From Mallotus nudiflorus (lineage: Eukaryota; Streptophyta; Magnoliopsida; Malpighiales; Euphorbiaceae): a stretch of 64,000 bases of DNA. A program made the position numbers and the translations under genes. Location of the stretch: NCBI GenBank assembly GCA_947683625.1, contig CANTUR010000606.1, forward strand, positions 248,001-312,000. Direction: 5' to 3'. Within the stretch, counting starts at the first letter, position 1. Each line of letters begins with the position of its first letter. The notes beneath the pieces are model-generated. The model worked only from the letters and a program-made list of their open reading frames with translations. It did no database searches and was not told the DNA's origin. This document shows, one piece after another, positions 35,101 to 46,639 of this stretch.

Positions 35101-35337
35101 TATTTGAACTGGATTTGTATTAAAAGAGTTTATATATATGTAATGATGAGGATTTGATTTAAATCCAGTTGGTGTATATGTTATTATTATATTTATGATT
35201 TTTATTTCCGCTGCATTATATATTGTTATTATTATTATTGCATATTTTATTTTATTTTTAGGATTTCTACGGGTTCCGGATTCGAAAGAATTCCTGTTCC
35301 CTAACGCCGGTCATGGTCCCTGTTTTGGGTCGTGACA
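32107..35337 (+). repeat. Tekay 3' LTR, complete, 3231 bp
   Basis: TGTAATATCCC to GGTCGTGACA. It contains an AT-rich first third, a GC-rich block at 32615-32880 with TATATATA just upstream, and a donor-like GGTGAGT (32873-32879). An acceptor-like TTTCTTTGCAG (ends 33793) is followed by a perfect hairpin (33800-33818). A repeated 36-bp motif pair lies at 34561-34650. Inverted copies of the same LTR are at 35797 and 36572. Short frames in the GC-rich block are not convincing genes. Confidence 0.88.
33800..33818. repeat. Perfect hairpin in Tekay LTR
   Basis: CTCTACTC, loop TTT, GAGTAGAG. The same hairpin is kept in the inverted LTR near 38738-38756, although the surrounding sequence has diverged. 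Confidence 0.8.
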
Positions 35338-35796
35338 AAATCAACTAGCATAGACAAGCTAGATGCACAACTACACCTAAAAATCAATAAATCATGCTAA
35401 GGACATGGCATATCACAAGCAATAAACACAAGAGAGTGAATAAAAAAGCTAATGAACAAATAAGCTAGGGGTTATACAAGTAAGTAAGACATTATACAAA
35501 TCTATATCTTCATCATTGAGAAGGAGTCAAGATAATTACTAAAAGATGAGCTTTTCCAATATAGTTGGCCCTCATAAATGGATACAGGGGTTGAACTTCC
35601 CTTTAATGCAAGCTTTTCTACCCTTCTTCTTCAAGAGAATCCCCCTTGAATTTCGTTCGCCTCCCTTCCTCTTTAAGAATGTATTTTTCTTCTTGTTTCA
35701 AAGTTTCCATTTCTCTCCTAAAAAACTCTCTTTTTTTTTTGCTAAAATTCCCCCAGAAACCTCTCTTTTTCTCTCTCATTCACATCTTTTTAAAAC
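35338..35796 (-). repeat. Left LTR (copy C), second part
   Basis: It continues LTR copy C after the Tekay element: AACTAGCATAGACAAGCTAG matches AACTAGTATAGACAATCTAG in the right LTR at about 42781. It then follows that LTR through AGATGAGCTTTTCCAATATA and the pyrimidine-rich block. It ends TTTTAAAAC at 35796, where an inverted Tekay-family LTR begins. The final roughly 480 bp of the LTR are absent. Confidence 0.78.
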
Positions 35797-36337
35797 TGTC
35801 ACGACCCAAAAAAGGGGGTCATGATCGGCGCTAGGAAACACGAATTCTTTCAAATCCAGAACCCGTAGCAAGCCTTAAAAATAAAAGCATGCAATATAAT
35901 AAAATAAATAAAATATTTGTACAACGGAAATTAAATCTCAAGTATAAAAATAATAATTCCTCAACTCATTTAAATGACATAAAATCCATCTTATATATAT
36001 AACAAAATTCTTCAATACAAATTTTTAGTTTAACACTCTGAAATTTAAAGCCCATACATGCATAAATATAAATACAACTCACAATAGATCATAGCACAAC
36101 TACTAATGCATTGTCTAGAATACAAACTAAACTCAAGTAAGCAACTTAACTAATAAAGCTGGAGCGGAAAAAATTCAGGGTACAAACCTGCTACTAAGGT
36201 CTAAGGACAAAAACTCTCCTGAAAAATATCAATAGAGGGGAGTCAGACCCCACTGAGTGAATTTTTATAATATATATACATGCATCTCATATATGAAAAA
36301 TGCATTCCAACATATGCATATAATAAATAAATAAATA

Positions 36338-36409
<72 letters not shown>

Positions 36410-36571
36410 TAAAAAATCACTTCATTTATATAGTATTGAAAAATATCAGTTTATAAAGGATCAAATAGAACCCTATATGATCGCAACCTCAAATAATAAT
36501 AGACAACACTTTAGCCATACAGGCTCACTTAGTTCCAAATAAATTCACTTATTCCATTTGGACAGTAAACT
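35797..36571 (-). mobile_element. Inverted Tekay-family LTR D1, first part
   Basis: It begins TGTCACGACCC, the complement of the Tekay LTR end, preceded by AAAAC as the likely left target copy. It follows the complement of the LTR (for example CACTGAGTGAATT) until 36571. There a second LTR of the same family is inserted. It contains a (TA)34 run at 36341-36408. Confidence 0.82.
36341..36408. repeat. (TA)34 microsatellite
   Basis: An uninterrupted run of 34 TA units inside LTR D1. Shorter TA runs lie at 37720-37750, 39949-39974 and 56641-56683. Confidence 0.95.
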
Positions 36572-37715
36572 TGTCATGACCCAAACTAGCAATCATGATC
36601 GACGCTAGGGAATGGAAATTCTTTCGAATCTGGAACCCATAGCAAGCCTTAGAAAATAAAATCATGCAATAATTAAATAAAAACATGACAAAATTAAAAT
36701 TTTTTGAATCAATATATAATATAAATACTTCAAATTCTTCTTAATGAATACATCATCGTATAGTAATCAAATATAAATTCTCAGAATATTAAATATCCAC
36801 AACAAAATAATACTCCTCAGACATAATAACACAACTACTGCAGTTTCTAGAATACAAATCAGAGGTTTAGATTTTTACATTATATAAAATAGCCGGGACT
36901 AAAGAACACCGATGAGGAACTCTACAACTAAGGTCTGACGATAAAGGATCTCCTGAAAAAAAAATAATTGAGGGGGGTCAGACCTCACTGAGTGAATTAT
37001 TATACTATATATACATGCAATCTAAACCATAACAATCAGGCATCATTATATATATATGTATATACACACAATTCACACGAATGCCAAACTCTGCTTTTAT
37101 AAATATACAAAATGTAGAAAATCTTAAATTAAATTCATGAAGGATCCATAGAACCCTAATAATAGCAACCTCAAACAACCCCATCATCACTCTAGCCATA
37201 CAGGCTCACTTGATTCCAAATAGAAAACTTATTCCAAACTGGACAACAGACTGGCCCTGAGACACTAAGTCGATCGAGCTACAGTAGTCTGGTTGTCAGT
37301 GTGATTGGCCCCAAGACCCCTGGTCAACCGAGCTCCAGTAATCACACTATTTATCACCTCACATCTCTGTTAACCCAATAGAACATTTATTCCACTATGG
37401 ACATAGACTAGCCCCAAGACATTAAGTCAACTGAGCTCCAGCAGTCTGACTGTCAGTGTGATTGGCCCTGAGACCCCTGGTCAACCGAGCTACAGCAATC
37501 ACACTATCTAACATACCATTAATCTTAGTCAAATCCATCAAATCAATTATAATCACCACAATTATTTCTCACTCAACCCTTATCTATCGCATCGGTACAT
37601 ACACGGTCCTAGTGCTGCCTACTAGGAAGCACGTTCTATTGATATCTTTCATTTAAACAAATCATTCATTCGGAAAATAATTAATGTAGAACAATATTCA
37701 TAATAGTAAAACCAA

Positions 37716-37752
<37 letters not shown>

Positions 37753-40414
37753 AAAAATATACCCAGTATATTTCAGGTATATATATATATATGTCAAATA
37801 AAATATGAAATAAACTAAAGATAAATCATTAATATAGTTAAAAACAATTTAAATGTATAACAATAATATAACATGCATTTTCTTAAAAAAATATACCTAA
37901 ATATACAAAAGATATGCCCTAAGTACACAAATCATTTAATAAAACATTTATGTATAAATGTTCATTTAAGTATGTGTTTAGGTTTAACATATATTCACAT
38001 TCTACCAAAATAACCTAATTTTCTAGCATGCATAAATCACAATTAAAACCTAAGTATACCACTAATGTTTTAAGTTTCAATTAATAATAAAACATACATT
38101 TATTTGGGAAAATATATCAAAAATATACCAAAAATAAACTTAAAAACAATTTAAGCGTAGGTTTATAATTGAGCATGCAATTATTTAAGAATCAACTTAA
38201 AATCTACTGAAACTATACCTAAAGTATACTAATCATTTAATAAAATAATTATGTCTAAATGTACGTTTTAAACATGTATATATATATTAAAATGTATTAA
38301 ACATAAACCTAAATGTTTAATGTGCATATATCAAACTAACATGCATAATTATTTAATATGCATATATAATAAATACAACCCTAGATATACCAAAAATATT
38401 ATAATTTAAATCACTTTAAAAACATATAATGAAAATGGAAAACCCTAAGTGATGCATCATATATGCAATGCATATATATACAGTATAATAATTCACATGT
38501 TAACGCTCCACGAGACAAACTCGGCGGGCATGATCCGTTAGGCCTTGGTCTCGACGCAACTAAACAAACAAATAACAACATGAAATCAAAATAAATTTAA
38601 CGGAAATTCTAAAGACTCTATCTAGAATTTTAGACACAGAATTAGAATAGGGATTTGACTGTATATCATGTTTTACGAGAATTCTACCTAAAATCCGACA
38701 GAACCTCCCCTGTAAAACGGAAATCTCTCTACTCAAAGAGTAGAGCCGGTCCTACAAAGAAAACACACTTTGGAATAACACCAAATTCACAACCACAATC
38801 CCTCAGTCGGACTCCAAACTACAATTCACCGACTGAAGTTCACAATTCACAGAATAATTACAAAATGCCGAAAATGACCTTTTATAATAAAAATACATTT
38901 TATAATTCCAAATTACATAATTAACCCTAAAACTTATTAAAAACCGATAAAAACTCATTTATTTAGAAAAATCATATAATATACATATAATTTCAAAATA
39001 ATTTACGAAAAATACTTTTAATTAGTTAAAAATACTAAATAATTTGTAGAAATCATTTTCATACCCTAAATAACTATTAAAACCGATTTAATTACATTTT
39101 TAGCCAATTTAGTGTAAAATTACCAAAATACCCCTATATACATATATTTATTAAAATAAATCCAAAAATTCACCAAAAATAATATAATTACTCAAAATTA
39201 ATTTTCTCAACATATAATTCAATAATATCAATAAATATACTAAATTTACCAATTTATTTCAATTAAACACATAACTAACCCTATTTTTCAAAATTACATA
39301 AACTTAATAAATTCCAAATAAATATATAAAAATTCACAAAAATTACAAATAAATTTCTATAATTCATTTTAACACCTATAATTAAAAACACAATATCATA
39401 ATTTAATTAATTAATTTTTGAAAATTAGAAAATAATAATAAAATAATCAAAAATACCCAAAAATCAAAATAAATTCCAAAAATTCTACAAAAATTACAGC
39501 ATGTAGATTGATCTTCCAGTATCAAAGTTTGTGAAGGAAGTTTTCATGAATCAATCAAATTGAAGCTCAAAAAAATTTGAAACCCTAAATGGCTGAAATG
39601 AAGAAATTGAAACCTAGGAAAATCTAGACCATTTTAAGTGAAACAAAGCTTGAAATCACACTCATCGGAGAGACCAGTGGCATCGAATTTGGTGGCCGAA
39701 AATGGCTTGATCGGAGTTGAAGATGATTTCGGCTTCTCTTGAAAAATCCAACCAAAACACACCTGAAATGGGTGCTACATGTGTCGGGAATGGCTGGCAA
39801 GGGAGGAGGAAGGATGAAAGGCACACCAACGGCAAAGAAATCAATTGGAAATGGCCAGAAATGGTGGAAACCGATCGGGAGGAAAAATGAAGGAGACAAT
39901 AGCATTTTGGTAAATAATGCAAACTTTATAATTTTGATAATAAATTATGTATATATGTATATATATATATATATCCACACTTATATTATAATAATATATA
40001 TTGCCACACACAATTAATTCTCACCACACAAATATTTTATTATATTTTAATAATTTATACACTTATAATTAATTAATTAATATTAAAACTAAATAATAAA
40101 AATTAAGATAATTAATTAAATCCTAATTAATTTAAATAAATACACAAATATACATTTTATTTTAGCACTTAAAAATTATGTATGAGTTCATGCAAATTCG
40201 TAAAACTAGTCAAAATAATTAATATTAAATTATTTACATGTCAATTTCCCCGAAAATACAATTCTTGAAAAAATTTTACGTAAAGTACTTAAAATAATTA
40301 AAATTAGCTTTAAACAAACAACAAACTCATAAAATATCATAAATATATACAAAAATTATTAACACTGCATATCCCAATGCAGTATAAAAAAAATTAAAAA
40401 CTCGGGATATTACA
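36572..40414 (-). mobile_element. Tekay-family solo LTR D2 inserted in D1
   Basis: It begins TGTCATGACCC and ends CGGGATATTACA, the complement of both ends of the Tekay LTR. The target duplication is exact: AAACT at 36567-36571 and 40415-40419. At 3843 bp it is longer than the 3231-bp LTR at 32107, partly because a repeat block is doubled (37240-37505) and TA runs are expanded. No internal region is present, so it is a solo LTR. It is the innermost level of the nest. Confidence 0.9.
37240..37505. repeat. Doubled repeat block in LTR D2
   Basis: The motif GGCC(C/T)(C/T)GAGACAC..AGTC..CGAGCT(A/C)CAG occurs as a pair in the other family members (34561-34650 inverted, 40417-40505). In D2 the pair is present twice, about 155 bp apart, giving four motifs. 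Confidence 0.75.
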
Positions 40415-40998
40415 AAACTGGCCCCGAGACACTAAGTTAACCGAGCTCCAGCAATCTGACTGTCAGTGTGATTGGCCCCAAGACACTTGGTCAACCGAAC
40501 TCCAACAACCACACTCTCAAATCACATCTCCAATCAATCAAATCATAATCCACAAATAGGTTAGTAATTTAACCTATAATCTATCGTCGTACCGGTACAT
40601 ACTCGGTCCTAGTGCTGCCCACTAGGTAGCACGTTCTATCGATATCCTTCATATATTCAAAAAATAAATGATGCATGATATCAAATTAAATGGCAATATA
40701 AACCATATATATACTAGAAATACACCAAAAATAAACTAAGTATATTTCGAGTATATATATGTCAGATCAATTCAATTCAATTATAAAACATATCAAAAAT
40801 AACCCATATTTATACTTAAAAACATTTAAGTATAAATCAAAAGTAAAACATGCATTTATTTTAAAATATACCAAAAATATACTAAAAATATACCTAAAAT
40901 ATACTAATCATTTATTATAACAATTTATGCATAAATCATGCAATTAATACATATATTTCTAAAACATGTTACCTAAAGGCACACATATATATCATCTC
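40415..40998 (-). mobile_element. Inverted Tekay-family LTR D1, second part, truncated
   Basis: After the AAACT duplication, LTR D1 continues (TGGCCCCGAGACACTAAGTT and so on, including ACTAGGTAGCACGTTCTAT). It stops near 40998 within TATATAT-rich sequence, well before its expected end. It runs straight into a gag fragment of the host Gypsy element. A deletion here removed the rest of D1 and most of the host interior. Confidence 0.75.
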
Positions 40999-41097
40999 AG
41001 CAAACATGTCTCTGATCATTTGTCGCATGTCATCTCCAATCTCTTTTAACAATTCTTTCTTGAAAGCTTCAACATTAAAATTAGAGGGTCCTGCCAT
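40999..41097 (-). pseudogene. Gypsy gag start, truncated to about 33 codons
   Basis: The ATG at 41097 opens MAGPSNFNVEAFKKELLKEI followed by GDDMRQMIRDMFAE, an N-terminal gag opening rich in charged residues. The frame is cut by the junction with LTR D1. It lies about 840 bp downstream, in minus sense, of the right LTR, so it belongs to the element at 26846-43714. Confidence 0.6.
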
Positions 41098-41937
41098 CTT
41101 GCTCTCTTTGTTAAATGGTCTCAAATATTTGATTGGATCCTTAATATTAGTGGGATAAATTCCTTTGATTTACTTCCAAACAAGAAGAGGTTTATTGCTA
41201 GGAAAAATGCATTTTTGAAAGATGCAATGAATATCATGTATGCATGAAATGCAAGATTTTTTTTTATTTTTAACGTGAACAGAAAAATAAGTATTGCATA
41301 CTTGTATTTGATAAATAAGCAATGAATTTAGGCATGATTACCCCTATTCCTCCCACACATGTATTTAATAGCGAGTTTTTTTTCCTATGATTTTTTGTCT
41401 AAGTTTTAATTATCGACGGGGGATAATAAAATCGACACATGCAAGAAATCTCTCAAAATGAAAAAATAAGTAGTAGGCCGTTGCATAAAAATAAGGTTCA
41501 TCATAGAGGCATGAAAGGCCTACTTTAATATAGTCCATTTACAATGGGCCAAGATTTTATGTCAAGATCCACTATACAGCATCAAACACATGCATTTTAG
41601 AATATCCTAAAAGAAGTTACTAGGTCACTACAAGAACTAAGTCTCGGGTGAAACAGGCTTCAGTTCCGATAGCAATATATCTCCATTATATCTCCCCACT
41701 CAAAGGTCTATACGACGTGGATAAGTAGGTACTGTGAGTGATAATAATCAAATACTCTACTGCCAAGTTTAAGTGAAACACAAGCAGCAAAGTAATGACT
41801 ATCATTGGGTTATTTAGCGACTGAAGTGCACATTGTGTGAAAATGTGTAGTGAATGTAAAAGAAATAAAAGAATAATTAAAAATGATAAAATACAAAACA
41901 CTAAAATCAGCTTCTCTATTCTCAATAGAGTTGCCAC
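41098..41937 (-). other. Untranslated leader of the Gypsy element, with primer-site-like start
   Basis: It lies between the right LTR and the gag start. On the minus strand it opens GTGGCAACTCTATTGAG at 41937, a plausible decayed primer site of the TGGCGACTC type seen in plant Gypsy elements (inference). The rest holds no reading frame that I recognise. Confidence 0.5.
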
Positions 41938-43714
41938 TGTACACGTCAGGATTTAGTGCGCGCCCAAATGTCTAACAACCATGGCACTATATGAGTTCAA
42001 AGCACACTAGGAAATATCAAATAGGTCATAAAGCCTAATCGGAGGTGGAGTTACTACCCGAATAAAAGTATAGGCATTTGAATGCCCACCTAACTTTATG
42101 ATTGGCCTTTGTTTATGTCTTGTAATTTATTACCTTTAATTATTAAATGATTTCTTTATTACCACGCGAATTGCAATTTCCTTCAAACAATTGGCTTATT
42201 TTATAATTAAGCCCAAATTTGTACATTAGTTTCTTTTATGCATTTGGTCCTAACAATCACCATAAATAAAATGAATAATAATAATTTACAACCATACATT
42301 CAAATCAAATGGGGGAAGGAATTAAGGATTTCAATGTTTTGTTCAAATGAAAGTATAATAAATAGAAAATAAACCTAAAATAAACAAGCATTAAATTACA
42401 TAAAAATATAACAAAAGAGAGAAGTGAGTTAGGTATTAAATCGAATGATTAAAATTATTTTGATTCCCTATGAAAAACACAATATAATCTTCCAATATAT
42501 ATAAATTACACAAAAAGAACCATCGAGCCAATTTATGAATCAAATTGATGTAAGTAGGAATTGCGATGATTTAAACCTTAGCCAGAATAATGGTATAAAA
42601 ATGATCATATAAAACAGACTAAAGGTGTGAAAGTAAGGAAATTCATAAAGATTCAAATCATGCATAATTTACAAGAAATGACAAACAGAGTCGTGCAAAG
42701 GTCTGCCAAAGTGGCAATCACCTCATGACAGTAGTCAATAAGCTCAGATGACTAACAAACTTCTATTTCAAGTAAAGATTAACTAGTATAGACAATCTAG
42801 ACTCACAAATACACCTAAACCTCAGTAAATCATGCTAAGGATATGGCATATCATAAGCAATGAACACAAGAGAGTGAACAAATAAGCTAATGAACAAATA
42901 AGCTAGGAGTTATGCAAGCAAGAGATTATACAAATTTATATCTTAATCATTAAAAAGGAGTCAATATAATTACTGAAAGATGAGCTTTTTCAATATAGTT
43001 GGCCCTCATAAATGGATATAAGGGTTGAACTTTCCTTAAATGTAAGCTTTTCTACCCTTCTTCTTCAAGAGAATCCCTCTTAAATTTGGTTCCCCTACCT
43101 TCCTCTTCAAGAACATATTTTTCCTTCTTCTTTCAGAGCTTCCATCTCTCTCCTGAAAACTCTCTCTCTCTTTTTTTTTTTTTTGCTAAAATCCCCCCAA
43201 AAACCTCTCTTTTTCTCTCTTTTTTTTCTCCATTTTAAAACCCATCCCTAGGCCATCTTCCTACCACCTTCTTTTCATCATTGCATTTTTTAGTCTTTTT
43301 CTCTTCCTAAAAATTTTCTTTTTCGTACCAAAAACTGAGTTCCAGTCAAGATGGGCCTACCCTTAACTACCATTGTTACCTCTGCATTTAATACAGAGGT
43401 AAGTAGCTATGTACAAAGATGACGCCTATACGATAAGGCAATTGCCTCATCACCTGCTGCTATAGAGGCGACGCCTCTCTAGCCCGCCTTGCACTGGCAC
43501 TGGGCCTAGTGGTTCAAGGCAACCTAGGCTTGTTCTATAGGGGTTTTGAGTTTGGATTATAGGTTTCAAGCTCTCAGGCTCATTTTAAAGAAGATTTTAG
43601 GTTTCTCTCTTGCATTTAAGCTTCACATTTCTCATTATTGGGCTTTATGGGCCGACCAAACTGAGCATCCATAATTCGCCCCTTATCAAGGACCGATCAA
43701 ACCTGGTGTCTATA
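41938..43714 (-). repeat. Right LTR (copy B), 1777 bp
   Basis: It starts TGTACACGTCAGG and ends TGTCTATA, a changed version of the TGTAGACA/TGTCTACA pair seen in the solo LTR at 21324-23598. It aligns with copy C through the whole left half and with copy A at its right end. It contains AGAGGCG-A-CGCCTCT (43464-43478), a perfect 15-nt hairpin, and a pyrimidine-rich block (43070-43230). Confidence 0.82.
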
Positions 43715-43719
43715 GATGG

Positions 43720-44115
43720 GTGGAATATTTCAGAAAATTAATGCCCGAACTTGTGCTCAAATGGAGGATGTTAATGGAGTAGTATCACTTCACAAGCATA
43801 TTACCCGGCTTCGAACACATATTTTTCTAGTCGGACTGGATTCGAAATTTAATAATACTTGGAGTGAAGTACTATAGAAAGATCCACCTGTTATTCTCGA
43901 GTCTAGTTATGCATATATATGGAGGGATCATAACTAGCAACATACGATGGAAGGGCTGAAAATTTTGCCGGACCATGCAGTACCTGTAGCAGCTCATACT
44001 CATCCCCAGTTCAAAGGGAAAGTATCGAGTAAGTCCATCACGTATACTTGTACTCATTGTGGTGAAGTTGGACATTCTAAAGAACGGTGCTATGAAATTG
44101 TGGAATTTCAATAGA
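43720..44115 (+). pseudogene. Copia gag, C-terminal part with zinc knuckle
   Basis: It continues the gag of 26370-26840: ISENxCPN in one frame, and in another IFQKINARTCAQMEDVNG, VVSLHKHITRLRTHIFLVGL, DSKFNNTWSEVL, ESSYAYIW. It ends with the RNA-binding knuckle CTHCGEVGHSKERC (CX2CX4HX4C pattern complete). The same knuckle occurs, damaged, in the minus-strand Copia at 50230-50340, so two related elements flank the pseudogene exons. Confidence 0.82.
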
Positions 44116-44640
44116 AAGTCTAGTTAGAAGCTCGAAAAAACTGCAATTGTCACCTCTAGTGATACTAAACCAAGTAGTGATCTTGATGTAACATTAGGTA
44201 TGAAAAATCTTTCTCGAAATAATACATGGTATCAGAGGGGGTCTGACCCATTTTTTTTAATTTACTGGTTATCCGTCTGGATGTCCAGTTCTAGCAGCTT
44301 GATCCGTTGTTGCTGCTACCTTTCAATTAAAAAAAATATGACTTTTAAGTAACAACTGTCAAATTTCATTTGCACTTAAGAGAAAATATTGAAGAAATTC
44401 AAATTGAAAAAGTTTATTTAAATGAAGTGACTCATAAATAATATAAATTAAGTCTTAATATAAATCAATTGATTTTATATTATATGAGTTTAATTTTATT
44501 TATAAATTTATATGTATTTATGTGGGTTAACACTTTTAAATTTCGTGAACTTATTTAACATGAAGGTATCTAAGATGACCCTATTTAGGCTGATGATAAT
44601 TACCTATTAGCATTATTCATTCAAGTAGAAAGAAAGAATA
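44116..44640 (+). other. End of Copia fragment, second primer-site-like motif and LTR-like segment
   Basis: After the gag text (TSSDTKPSSDLDVTLGMKNL) there is ATGGTATCAGAGG at about 44226-44238, close to a Copia primer site but in an odd place. At 44440-44560 an LTR-like segment ends TTCGTGAACTTATTTAACA and is followed by GGTATCTAAGAT, a decayed primer site. There is no protease, integrase or reverse transcriptase, so the Copia element is truncated after gag. Confidence 0.45.
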
Positions 44641-44777
44641 ACTAATTCTTATTTATGTGATTTATGATTCAGTATCATTACAGCAAAAAGGAGTACAGTT
44701 AATCACTAGAAATTAATATTTTATAAATTTATACTGTGAGTCAGGACAACGTAACAAAATAAATATATTTTTCTTAC

Positions 44778-46212
44778 CATATTCATCAAGTGGAGCATCA
44801 TAATCATACGATGTGTTGATATACGGGCCTCCAGCTGTGATACCAAAGTCAGTACCGCCACGATACTAAAAGAAATTAAAACATAAATGTTAAATTTATA
44901 ATTCGTACCTTTTTATTGCCATTCTATAAAATTATATTTTGCAAAAGAAATTCATGAAAGAACTAACCATACAGTAATTCACAAGACTACCACCCAATTG
45001 GAAATGACGTGCAACGGCAAATGCAATATCTTCAACTGGTCCGTGTGGACTTTTTTCTCCCCATTTTTGAAACCTTTGTATAATATTATGCAAAATATTT
45101 TATATATCATAAAAATAATATGAAAAGAGGAAAAGAATTAATCAATTAATTAGTAAAATAAAAATTAAAAATTAAAAGAAACCAACCATCCAGTCCAATT
45201 CTCAGTCTAGAATCAGGGAAGGGTTTTGTTATTAAAACCTTGGTCACAGTAAAAACCATTGCATGTTGAGATCTGTATAAGTCAATCAGATTATATAGAG
45301 ATTAAAAATTAACTATAACGAACTTATAATAATAAAAATAGTTTAAAATAAATAATCAAAATTCTTGTAAATACTAAATATTGAAAATATCAAATGAAAT
45401 AAAAAAAAAATTGAGAAGAAAAAATAGCATTGGTGGCGGTGCATCATTCTGTTGGCACATGATCCATGGGACACAAGTATTAAAACTTTCCGCTAAATTA
45501 CCACACCATTTAATATATTTTTTTCCCCTCATTTCCGTAGCCATTTTCAAATTCATTTTTAATCTGTTTAATTTACATAAATAAAATACTTAATACCCTT
45601 AATCAATAAATAAATAGAAAATAAAGTTTATTAATTAAATTAAATAAAAAAATTTTGTATATCTGATAAAGGAATATAGGTCCGCCTTATGACGCAAATA
45701 ATTTCTCACATTTCATCATATTGATAATATATATTGAGAAAATTTTCATCGTTGAAATATAGAAAATTAATTACAGATTGTATAAAAATAATTGCAGATT
45801 ATTTTAAAAAGAACTGGTACAAGAAATTTATATCAATGATAGAAAAAATAGTACTTTGAACACTTCTTTGTTGGTTCTGAGTTGAATGTTAGGCAAATTG
45901 TGCAACCATACTAGAAACCCTCTGCATAATTAAAAGTTATACATAAAAGAGAAAAATAAATAATGATTTAAAATGGAATATAATAGTATGAACTGGATGT
46001 AAGACACCACATTAGTGGGTTTCATTCAATCCTTTTACAATGATAATTCAAATATTAATTTGGTAGCACTATAGAAGTTCAATCCGAAAACTTTAAAATT
46101 TTAATAGTTATATTATCAAAATATATAATTACCTGTAGGTCCATTCAACACAGATATGGGCCAATTCTGATAATAGCATAGAGCCCTTCATCGTAGATGT
46201 GATCAAGATTCC
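44778..46212 (-). pseudogene. Beta-galactosidase (GH35) pseudogene, catalytic-domain exons
   Basis: Exons read leftwards. 46212-46140: YDFSGNLDHIYDEGLYAIIR, then EWTY after a 2-nt frameshift. About 45943-45856: GFLVWLHNLPNIQLRTNKEV. To 45663: FAS-stop-GGPIFLYQ. 45563-45428: NEFENGYG, YIKWCGNLAESFN, VPWIMCQQNDAPPPM. About 45270-45187: STCNGFYCDQ, TENWTGW with stops before it. 45083-44966: HGPVEDIAFAVARHFQLGG. 44865-44778: GGTDFGITAGGPYINTSYDY. These are in the order of a plant GH35 catalytic domain, including both glutamate-bearing regions (NEF and TENW). The intact enzyme would remove terminal galactose in the cell wall. Stops, a frameshift and a lost splice donor (AT for GT after GGPIFLYQ) mark it dead. 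Confidence 0.88.
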
Positions 46213-46325
46213 CAGAAAAATCATACTGGAACAATTTGCAATTAAAATGAAATAATTCCCAATATTTAAGCAAATAGAATTTAATTTATCTTTGTCCAAA
46301 AAAGAAAAATTAATAAACTTGTCGT

Positions 46326-46550
46326 TGTTGATGTATAGAAAAAATTCAGACAAAAAAAAAATTCAAAGAAATTATTTTTTGTATATTCTATAACAGAGGT
46401 TATATCGTTTATATATACATTAGTCATTTCTAAACATGAAAAATCTAATTACATACTAATTAGGAGAAATAAAATAATTTCCTAAATAAAGAATAAAAAC
46501 TTCATTCCTATTATATACAATCAAATATTTGACTATAGCTCACTTTAACA
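46326..46550 (-). repeat. Copia 3' LTR (minus strand)
   Basis: On the minus strand it starts TGTTAAAGTGAGC at 46550 and probably ends CTATACATCAACA at 46326, about 225 bp. It contains TATATATAAACG, a likely promoter TATA. It is preceded by the polypurine tract TTGAGGGAGAG (46551-46562 region). It lies in what was an intron of the beta-galactosidase gene. Confidence 0.65.
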
Positions 46551-46639
46551 CTCTCCCTCAAGATGGTAAGTGTATATCAATTATTCCCAACTTGTTAAGT
46601 GAGCTGTGAAACATTTTTTCAAATATAGCCTCCGTGAGG

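Larger units (their letters stand above)
27792..35337 (+). mobile_element. Tekay/Del-type chromovirus (Gypsy), internally deleted
   Basis: It begins TGTAATATCTCG (27792) and ends GGTCGTGACA (35337). Flanks are AAATT (27787-27791) and AAATC (35338-35342), a 5-bp duplication with one mismatch, inside LTR copy C. The 3' LTR is complete (32107-35337). The 5' LTR is complete only to about 29164, where it joins pol directly. So the rest of the 5' LTR, primer site, gag and protease are gone. Pol is in a single frame with four stops. A C-terminal chromodomain puts it in the chromoviruses. Confidence 0.9.
26846..43714 (-). mobile_element. Gypsy-type LTR element nested in the Copia gag (host of three further insertions)
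   Basis: Two LTRs of one family lie in the same orientation: a left copy (26846-27791 plus 35338-35796) and a right copy (41938-43714). On the minus strand the right LTR is the 5' LTR, followed by a primer-site-like GTGGCAACTC and a gag start at 41097. Flanks are GGTGG (26841-26845) and GATGG (43715-43719), or exactly GGTGG at 43719-43723 if the end has slipped. The Copia gag continues on both sides, which proves insertion. Almost all the interior has been lost by deletion. Confidence 0.8.

Noticed and set aside
35546..35834. Phe/Leu/Ser-rich frames near 35.6 kb and 43.1 kb
   Set aside because: They are translations of the pyrimidine-rich block of the LTR family (copies A, B, C) and run into the next LTR.
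36341..36408. Regulatory or replication role for the (TA)34 run
   Set aside because: It is a microsatellite inside a decayed LTR; length polymorphism is likely and nothing links it to a function.
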